This document shows positions 59,616 through 64,000 of a stretch of DNA of 64,000 nt, piece after piece. The notes below the pieces were generated by a model. It was not told the DNA's origin and searched no databases. It was given only the letters and a program-made list of their open reading frames with translations. The position numbers and the translations under genes were made by a program. Every line of letters starts with the position of its first letter. The first letter of the stretch is position 1. Origin of the DNA: Micromonospora costi (GTDB taxonomy: Bacteria > Actinomycetota > Actinomycetes > Mycobacteriales > Micromonosporaceae); assembly GCF_003626655.1 (NCBI RefSeq), contig NZ_RBAN01000005.1, positions 62,001 to 126,000 of the forward strand, read 5' to 3'.

Positions 59616-61107
59616 CGTCGTCGTGGTGGGCGCCGGCCCGGCCGGCCTCGCGGCCGCCGTCACGGCCGCCGAGGCCGGCCTGGGCGTGGCCCTCGTCGAC
59701 ACCGCCGCGCAGCCCGGTGGGCAGTACTGGCGGCACTACGACCCGGCGCACGCGCGCCCCGGCGACCACGTCGGCCACCACGGCTGGCGGGTCTTCACCG
59801 GACTGCGCGATCGCCTCGACGCCCTGCGCGCCGACGGCCGCGTCCGCCACCTTCCCGGCCGCCAGGTCTGGCTCGTCACCCGCGAGCCGGAAGGCACCTT
59901 CACCCTCCGGACGACCGCCACGGTGACGGCGGCTCCCGAGGGTCAGCCGGACGACGCCGAGCGGACCCTGTCCGCGCGGGCGCTGGTCCTGTGCCCCGGG
60001 GGATACGACCGGCAGCTTCCCGTGCCCGGCTGGGACCTGCCGGGCGTCCTGACCGCTGGGGGAGTGCAGGCGTTGCTCAAGGGGCACCGCACGCCGGCCG
60101 GGCGGCGCGCCGTCGTCGCCGGCACGGGCCCGTTCCTGCTCCCGGTGGCCACCGGCCTCGCGCGGGCCGGCGTGACGGTCGCGGCGGTCGTCGAGGCCAA
60201 CGGCACGCTCGGCTGGCTGCGGGACCCGGTGGGTGCGACGTCCGCGCCGGGCAAGGGGATCGAGGCCCTGGGGTACGCGGCGCTGATGGCCCGGCACCGC
60301 GTGCCGTACCGGACGCGGACCGTGGTCCGGGAGGTGCTCGGCGCCGACCGGGTGGAGGCGGTGCGCGTCGCCCGGGTGGACCGCGACGGCCGGCCGACCG
60401 GGCCGGAGGAGGAGATCGCCGCCGACCTCGTGGCGTTCGGGTGGGGCTTCACGCCGTCGCTCGAACTGCCGCTCATGCTCGGTGTCGACACGGCGGTCGA
60501 CACCGACGGATCGCTCGTCGTGACCGTCGACGACGTCCAGCGCAGCAGCGTCGAGGGTGTCTACGTCGCGGGTGAGGCGACCGGCGTGGGCGGTGCCGCG
60601 CTGGCCGTCCACGAGGGCCGGCTGGCCGCGCTCGCCCTCGCCGCCGCGCGGGGCCGCCCGGCCGACCCGGCGACGATCCGCCGGCTGGCGCGCGCCGTCC
60701 GGCGCGGGCGCCGGTTCGCCACGGCCATGCACCGGACCTATCCGGTGCCGGCCGCGTGGCCGGAGTGGCTGTCCGAGCCGACCCTGGTCTGCCGCTGCGA
60801 GGAGGTGTCGTACGGCGACCTGCGCCGGGCGCACGACGACCTCGGCGCGGAGGACGCGCGGACGCTGAAGATGCTGGCACGGCCGGGAATGGGCTGGTGC
60901 CAGGGACGCGTGTGCGGGTTCGCCACGGCGGGGATCGCGGCGTGCCTGCGCGGCCGAGGGAGCACGCCGGAGGATCTGCGCCCGCTGGCCACCCGCAGCC
61001 TCGCCGTGCCGGTGCCGCTGGGCGAACTCGCGGCCCTGACCGAGGACACGACGCCCGTCGGGGCGACGGACACGACGCTGGAAGAAGGAGGACCGAACGG
61101 TGAGTGA
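59599..61107 (+). CDS. NAD(P)/FAD oxidoreductase subunit with BFD-like [2Fe-2S] domain
   Basis: The 502-residue protein resembles HcnB-type alpha subunits. It has an N-terminal FAD motif (VVVVGAGPAGLAAAVTAAEA), QPGGQYWRHYD, a second nucleotide motif (AVVAGTGPFLLPVATGLARA) and GVYVAGEATGVGGAALAVHE. The C-terminus has a BFD-like cluster site with Cys398, Cys400, Cys434 and Cys439 (LVCRCEEVSYGD, MGWCQGRVCG). It completes the D-hydroxyproline dehydrogenase complex with the two upstream genes and transfers electrons to an acceptor not identified here. The next gene overlaps its last eight bases. Confidence 0.9.
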   Translation: MPHTTDVVVVGAGPAGLAAAVTAAEAGLGVALVDTAAQPGGQYWRHYDPAHARPGDHVGHHGWRVFTGLRDRLDALRADGRVRHLPGRQVWLVTREPEGTFTLRTTATVTAAPEGQPDDAERTLSARALVLCPGGYDRQLPVPGWDLPGVLTAGGVQALLKGHRTPAGRRAVVAGTGPFLLPVATGLARAGVTVAAVVEANGTLGWLRDPVGATSAPGKGIEALGYAALMARHRVPYRTRTVVREVLGADRVEAVRVARVDRDGRPTGPEEEIAADLVAFGWGFTPSLELPLMLGVDTAVDTDGSLVVTVDDVQRSSVEGVYVAGEATGVGGAALAVHEGRLAALALAAARGRPADPATIRRLARAVRRGRRFATAMHRTYPVPAAWPEWLSEPTLVCRCEEVSYGDLRRAHDDLGAEDARTLKMLARPGMGWCQGRVCGFATAGIAACLRGRGSTPEDLRPLATRSLAVPVPLGELAALTEDTTPVGATDTTLEEGGPNGE

Positions 61108-62626
61108 CGTACTGAGCGTCGACCCACGTACCGGCAGGCCGCGGGGACGGGTCGGGGCCGCGTCGACGGCCCAGGACGTGGACCGGGCGGTGCGGGCCGC
61201 CGCGGCCGCCGCGCCAGCACTGGGCGACCGCGCCCGGCGAGCCGACCTGCTCCGGACGGCCGCGGCGCTGCTGGAGAAGAGCGGCGACGAGATCGTCGCG
61301 ACCGCCGACGCCGAGTCGGCGCTCGGCCCGGTGCGGCTCACCGGCGAACTCGCGCGCACCTGCTACCAGCTCCGGGCGTTCGCGGACGTGGTCGAGGCCG
61401 GCGCGTACCTCGACGTCATCATCGACCACGCCGACCCGTCGGCGGCCCCCGCGCCCCGCCCCGACCTGCGGCGCTACAAGGTGCCGCTGGGCGTGGTGGC
61501 GGTGTTCGCGGCGAGCAACTTCCCGCTGGCGTTCAGCGTCCCCGGCGGCGACACGGCGAGCGCCCTGGCCGCCGGGTGTCCGGTGGTCGTCAAGGCGCAC
61601 CCGGACCACCCGGCGACGTCCGTCCTCTGTGCCGGGATCCTCCGCGCGGCGGCCGTCGAGGTCGGGTTGCCCGAGGACGTCGTCGGCCTGGTCCTCGGGT
61701 TCGACGCGGGCCCGGAGCTGGTGCGCCATCCGCTGACCGCGGCGGTGGGGTTCACCGGTTCGGTGCGCGGCGGGCGCGCGCTGTTCGACATCGCCTCCTC
61801 CCGGCCGCGGCCGATCCCGTTCCACGGCGAGCTGGGCAGCCTCAACCCGGTGGTCGTGACGCCCCGGGCGGCCGAGACCCGGGCCGACGAGATCGGGGCG
61901 GGGCTCGCCGCGTCGTACACCCTCGGGATGGGCCAGTTCTGCGTCAAGCCGGGCCTCGTCCTGCTGCCCGAGGGGCCGGCGGGCGAGGCCGTGCTCCGCG
62001 CCGTCGTCGCGGCGGCGGTCCCGTCCGGGCCGCTGCTCGACCCGCGGATGCGCGAGGCGTTCCTCGCCGGCGTGCGGTCCCGCGTCGCCCTCCCGGGCGT
62101 GGCCGAGCCGCTGGCGGCGGGGGAGGCCGGGGACGACGGGGCGCCGCTGGCCGTACGCCCGGGCGTGCTGACCGTCGCGGCGGCGAGGGTCGCCGACGGC
62201 GGGCCGTACGAGGAGCTGCTGGAGGAGTGCTTCGGCCCGCTCACCGTGGTGGTCCGGTACGGCTCGACGGTCGAGCGGGACGCGGTGCTGGGCGCGCTGC
62301 CGGGCAACCTCACGGCGACCGTGCACCTGGCGGCCGACGAGCGCGACGACGCGGCGCAGGCCCTGGTCGCCGGGCTCAGCGCGATCGCGGGCCGGGTCGT
62401 CGTCGACGGCTGGCCCACCGGGGTGACGGTCGCGCCCGCCATGCAGCACGGCGGGCCGTACCCGGCGTCCACGAGCACCTCGACCTCGGTGGGCAGCACC
62501 GCCATCGAGCGCTGGCTGCGCCCGGTCTGCTACCAGAACGTCCCGGACCCGCTGCTCCCCGCCGAGCTGCGCGAGGCCAACCCGCTCCACCTTCCCCGCA
62601 CGGTCGACGGCGTCCGCACCGCCTGA
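61100..62626 (+). CDS. 2-oxoglutarate semialdehyde dehydrogenase (ALDH family)
   Basis: The 508-residue aldehyde dehydrogenase has Glu244 in FHGELGSLNPVV and the catalytic Cys281 in GMGQFCVKPGLV, both in the form typical of NADP-dependent 2,5-dioxovalerate (2-oxoglutarate semialdehyde) dehydrogenases. FAASNFPLAFSVPGGDTASA is the family cofactor region. It performs the last step of the pathway, giving 2-oxoglutarate. GTG 61100 has AAGGAGG eight bases upstream. It is the last gene of the operon and is followed by tandem hairpins. Confidence 0.92.
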   Translation: MSDVLSVDPRTGRPRGRVGAASTAQDVDRAVRAAAAAAPALGDRARRADLLRTAAALLEKSGDEIVATADAESALGPVRLTGELARTCYQLRAFADVVEAGAYLDVIIDHADPSAAPAPRPDLRRYKVPLGVVAVFAASNFPLAFSVPGGDTASALAAGCPVVVKAHPDHPATSVLCAGILRAAAVEVGLPEDVVGLVLGFDAGPELVRHPLTAAVGFTGSVRGGRALFDIASSRPRPIPFHGELGSLNPVVVTPRAAETRADEIGAGLAASYTLGMGQFCVKPGLVLLPEGPAGEAVLRAVVAAAVPSGPLLDPRMREAFLAGVRSRVALPGVAEPLAAGEAGDDGAPLAVRPGVLTVAAARVADGGPYEELLEECFGPLTVVVRYGSTVERDAVLGALPGNLTATVHLAADERDDAAQALVAGLSAIAGRVVVDGWPTGVTVAPAMQHGGPYPASTSTSTSVGSTAIERWLRPVCYQNVPDPLLPAELREANPLHLPRTVDGVRTA

Positions 62627-62661
62627 CGGTGGCACGGCCCGGTGCCGGCGGCAACACGCCG

Positions 62662-62715
62662 GCGCCGGGCACCGGCGTGCCCGGCGCGGACCGGCACGGG
62701 CGCCGGCGTGCCGGT
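62662..62715 (+). terminator. Tandem terminator hairpins after the hydroxyproline operon
   Basis: GCGCCGGGCAC-CGGC-GTGCCCGGCGC (arms 62662-62672 and 62677-62687) is a perfect 11-bp hairpin. It is followed by ACCGGCACG (62690-62698) pairing with CGTGCCGGT (62707-62715). They lie 36-89 bases after the last stop codon. Confidence 0.7.
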
Positions 62716-62864
62716 CGCCGAGCGGCACGGGGCGCCACCGCCGAATTGACGTCGGTCACCCACGGCAGTGGCGTCGGGCGATCCTCGTAGTGGCCGTCGC
62801 GCCAGGGCGCGCGTCGATTCGACACCGTTACGAGACCGTGACAACCGTATGTCGGGTAGGGGTG

Positions 62865-62892
62865 TTGACGCCTTCAATGTGAGCGCTAACAC
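62865..62892 (+). promoter_or_regulatory. Promoter of the sugar ABC transporter operon
   Basis: TTGACG (62865-62870) is followed after 16 bases by TAACAC (62887-62892), which overlaps the LacI-type operator at 62879-62891. Repressor binding would directly cover the -10 box. Confidence 0.5.
62879..62891 (+). promoter_or_regulatory. LacI-type operator of the sugar transporter
   Basis: GTGAGCGCTAACA is identical over 13 bases to the operator at 31384-31396 upstream of the GH51-GH43 arabinanase operon. It overlaps the predicted -10 box of the sugar-binding lipoprotein gene. This suggests co-regulation by one LacI/GalR-family repressor not encoded in the window. Confidence 0.72.
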
Positions 62893-62943
62893 TACGGCAG
62901 TGTCACCCGTGATTCCGGCAAGTCCGGAGAGGAGAGACAGGTT

Positions 62944-64000
62944 GTGGGCAAACGATTTCTAGCCGCCTTCAGCGGCGCGGTGCTGGCGCTCAGCCTGGCG
63001 GCCTGCGGTGGTGAGGGAGCGGGCGGTGGCGGCGACACGAGCGGTGAGAAGCCGTCCGACCTGACCATCGGCGTCTCGATGCCGACGCAGACCTCCGAGC
63101 GGTGGATCGCCGACGGCAACTCGGTGAAGCAGAAGCTGGAGGCGAAGGGCTACAAGGTCGACCTCCAGTACGCGGGGGACGACATCCCGACGCAGTCCCA
63201 GCAGGTCGACCAGATGATCACCCAGGGCGCGGACGTGCTGGTCATCGCGGCCATCGACGGCACGGCCCTGAGCGGGCAGCTGCAGGCGGCCGCCGACGCG
63301 AAGATCCCCGTCATCGCGTACGACCGGCTCATCCGGGACAGCCCGAACGTGAACTTCTACGTGAGCTTCGACAACTACAAGGTCGGCGTCGCCCAGGCCA
63401 CCGCGCTGCTCGTCGGCCTCGGCCTGCTCAACAAGGACGGCTCGAAGGGCACCGCGAAGGGGCCGTTCAACATCGAGCTGTTCGCCGGCTCGCTCGACGA
63501 CAACAACGCCCACTTCTTCTTCGACGGCGCCATGGACACGCTCAAGCCGTTCATCGACGACAAGTCGCTGCGGGTGAAGTCCGGCCAGACGGCCATCGAG
63601 CAGGTGGCGATCCTCCGCTGGCAGCAGGAGACCGCGCAGAAGCGGATGGAGGACCTGCTGACGTCGAGCTACAACGACGGCTCGAAGGTCCAGGGCGTCC
63701 TGTCGCCCTACGACGGCCTGTCCCGCGGGATCATCACCGCCCTGCAGAACGCCGGCTACGGCGGGTCGGGCAGCAAGATGCCCGTGGTGACCGGCCAGGA
63801 CGCCGAGATCGCCTCGGTCAAGCTCATCAACGACGGCGTCCAGAGCTCCACCATCTTCAAGGACACCCGGCTGCTGGCCGAGCAGGCGGTCATCGCCGCC
63901 GAGGCGTTCCTCCAGGAGAAGGAGCCGCAGGCGAACGACACCAAGACGTACGACAACGGCGTGAAGGTCGTGCCGTCGTTCCTCCTGCCGGTGCAGACCG
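62944..64000 (+). CDS. Sugar ABC transporter substrate-binding lipoprotein (partial)
   Basis: The frame is open to the window end (352 codons). It begins with a lipoprotein signal (LALSLAAC, lipid-modified Cys21), a Gly-rich linker and a periplasmic-binding-protein type 1 domain of the ChvE/XylF class. Typical segments are LTIGVSMPTQTSERW, QVDQMITQGADVLVIAAIDG, KIPVIAYDRLI and VVTGQDAEIASVKLI. It captures monosaccharides, probably pentoses such as arabinose or xylose given the operator shared with an arabinofuranosidase operon. The ATPase and permease genes should follow outside the window. GTG 62944 is supported by a purine-rich AGGAG region upstream. Confidence 0.9.
   Translation, partial: MGKRFLAAFSGAVLALSLAACGGEGAGGGGDTSGEKPSDLTIGVSMPTQTSERWIADGNSVKQKLEAKGYKVDLQYAGDDIPTQSQQVDQMITQGADVLVIAAIDGTALSGQLQAAADAKIPVIAYDRLIRDSPNVNFYVSFDNYKVGVAQATALLVGLGLLNKDGSKGTAKGPFNIELFAGSLDDNNAHFFFDGAMDTLKPFIDDKSLRVKSGQTAIEQVAILRWQQETAQKRMEDLLTSSYNDGSKVQGVLSPYDGLSRGIITALQNAGYGGSGSKMPVVTGQDAEIASVKLINDGVQSSTIFKDTRLLAEQAVIAAEAFLQEKEPQANDTKTYDNGVKVVPSFLLPVQT

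Larger units (their letters stand above)
62627..62943. other. 317-base region with terminators and sugar transporter promoter
   Basis: No gene is seen. The first 100 bases hold tandem hairpins (62662-62715). The last 80 bases hold TTGACG at 62865-62870, the LacI-type operator at 62879 and the ribosome-binding region GGAGAGGAGAG before GTG 62944. The middle is unremarkable. Confidence 0.65.

Noticed and set aside
1..64000. tRNA/rRNA genes, CRISPR arrays, insertion sequences, prophage or integrase genes
   Set aside because: None was recognised when reading both strands. There were no transposase or integrase motifs, no regularly spaced direct repeats and no cloverleaf-like T-arm sequences.

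Overview
The window is very GC-rich. It has frequent GTG starts, dense 4-bp (GTGA/ATGA) gene overlaps, Tat and lipoprotein secretion signals, and several genes whose start codon sits 6-8 bases after a -10-like hexamer (probably leaderless mRNAs). All of this fits a free-living, saprophytic actinomycete; the overall style suggests Micromonosporaceae, but that placement is inference. I see no rRNA, tRNA, CRISPR array, IS element or prophage. About 48 real genes plus one short leader ORF fill the window.

Layout. 1-2.7 kb: an animal-type heme peroxidase, a small hydrophilic protein and a cation-diffusion-facilitator transporter. 2.7-4.5 kb: a compact type VII secretion cargo cassette on the minus strand (WXG100-like partner, WXG100-like/membrane carrier, DNA/RNA endonuclease toxin, YezG-type immunity protein). 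4.7-9.6 kb: a secreted M14 carboxypeptidase, a flavoprotein, an ABC-2 exporter pair and a small membrane protein. 9.6-13.7 kb: an MMPL exporter divergent from a NarL-type two-component pair. 13.7-24.6 kb: an island of secreted hydrolases (two M14 carboxypeptidases, an M64 metalloprotease, a penicillin acylase-family enzyme) with a carboxymuconolactone decarboxylase-like protein. 25-38 kb: a DUF4127 protein behind a perfect LacI-type palindrome, two VOC proteins, a GH51-GH43 arabinan-degrading operon, and a 1868-residue multimodular GH92 alpha-mannosidase. 38-40 kb: a secreted lipase-like protein.

40.4-45.2 kb holds the most unusual locus: an EACC1-like small protein, two bases upstream of a 1443-residue protein that fuses a caspase-like protease to four FtsK/EccC-type ATPase modules. 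It has no transmembrane segment and no other ESX gene is nearby. This looks like a regulated-proteolysis or conflict system rather than a secretion motor. 45.2-52.5 kb holds regulators (HxlR, AraC, GlxA type), two NAD(P)-binding proteins, a metallo-beta-lactamase-fold hydrolase and an ABC exporter.

52.8-62.6 kb is one tightly packed operon for proline- and hydroxyproline-rich peptide use. A short leader ORF is coupled to an S33 proline-iminopeptidase-like enzyme. Next come an M24 Xaa-Pro peptidase, a DapA-family deaminase, a 4-hydroxyproline 2-epimerase, a GntR regulator, flavin dehydrogenase subunits and a 2-oxoglutarate-semialdehyde dehydrogenase. Together these can release imino acids from peptides and convert trans-4-hydroxy-L-proline to 2-oxoglutarate. 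The window ends inside a sugar ABC transporter lipoprotein gene. Its promoter carries the same 13-base LacI-type operator as the GH51-GH43 operon 31 kb away, which suggests one sugar-responsive repressor controls arabinoside hydrolysis and sugar uptake. Overall this is a region for breaking down extracellular protein, peptide and plant polysaccharide, with two embedded conflict modules.
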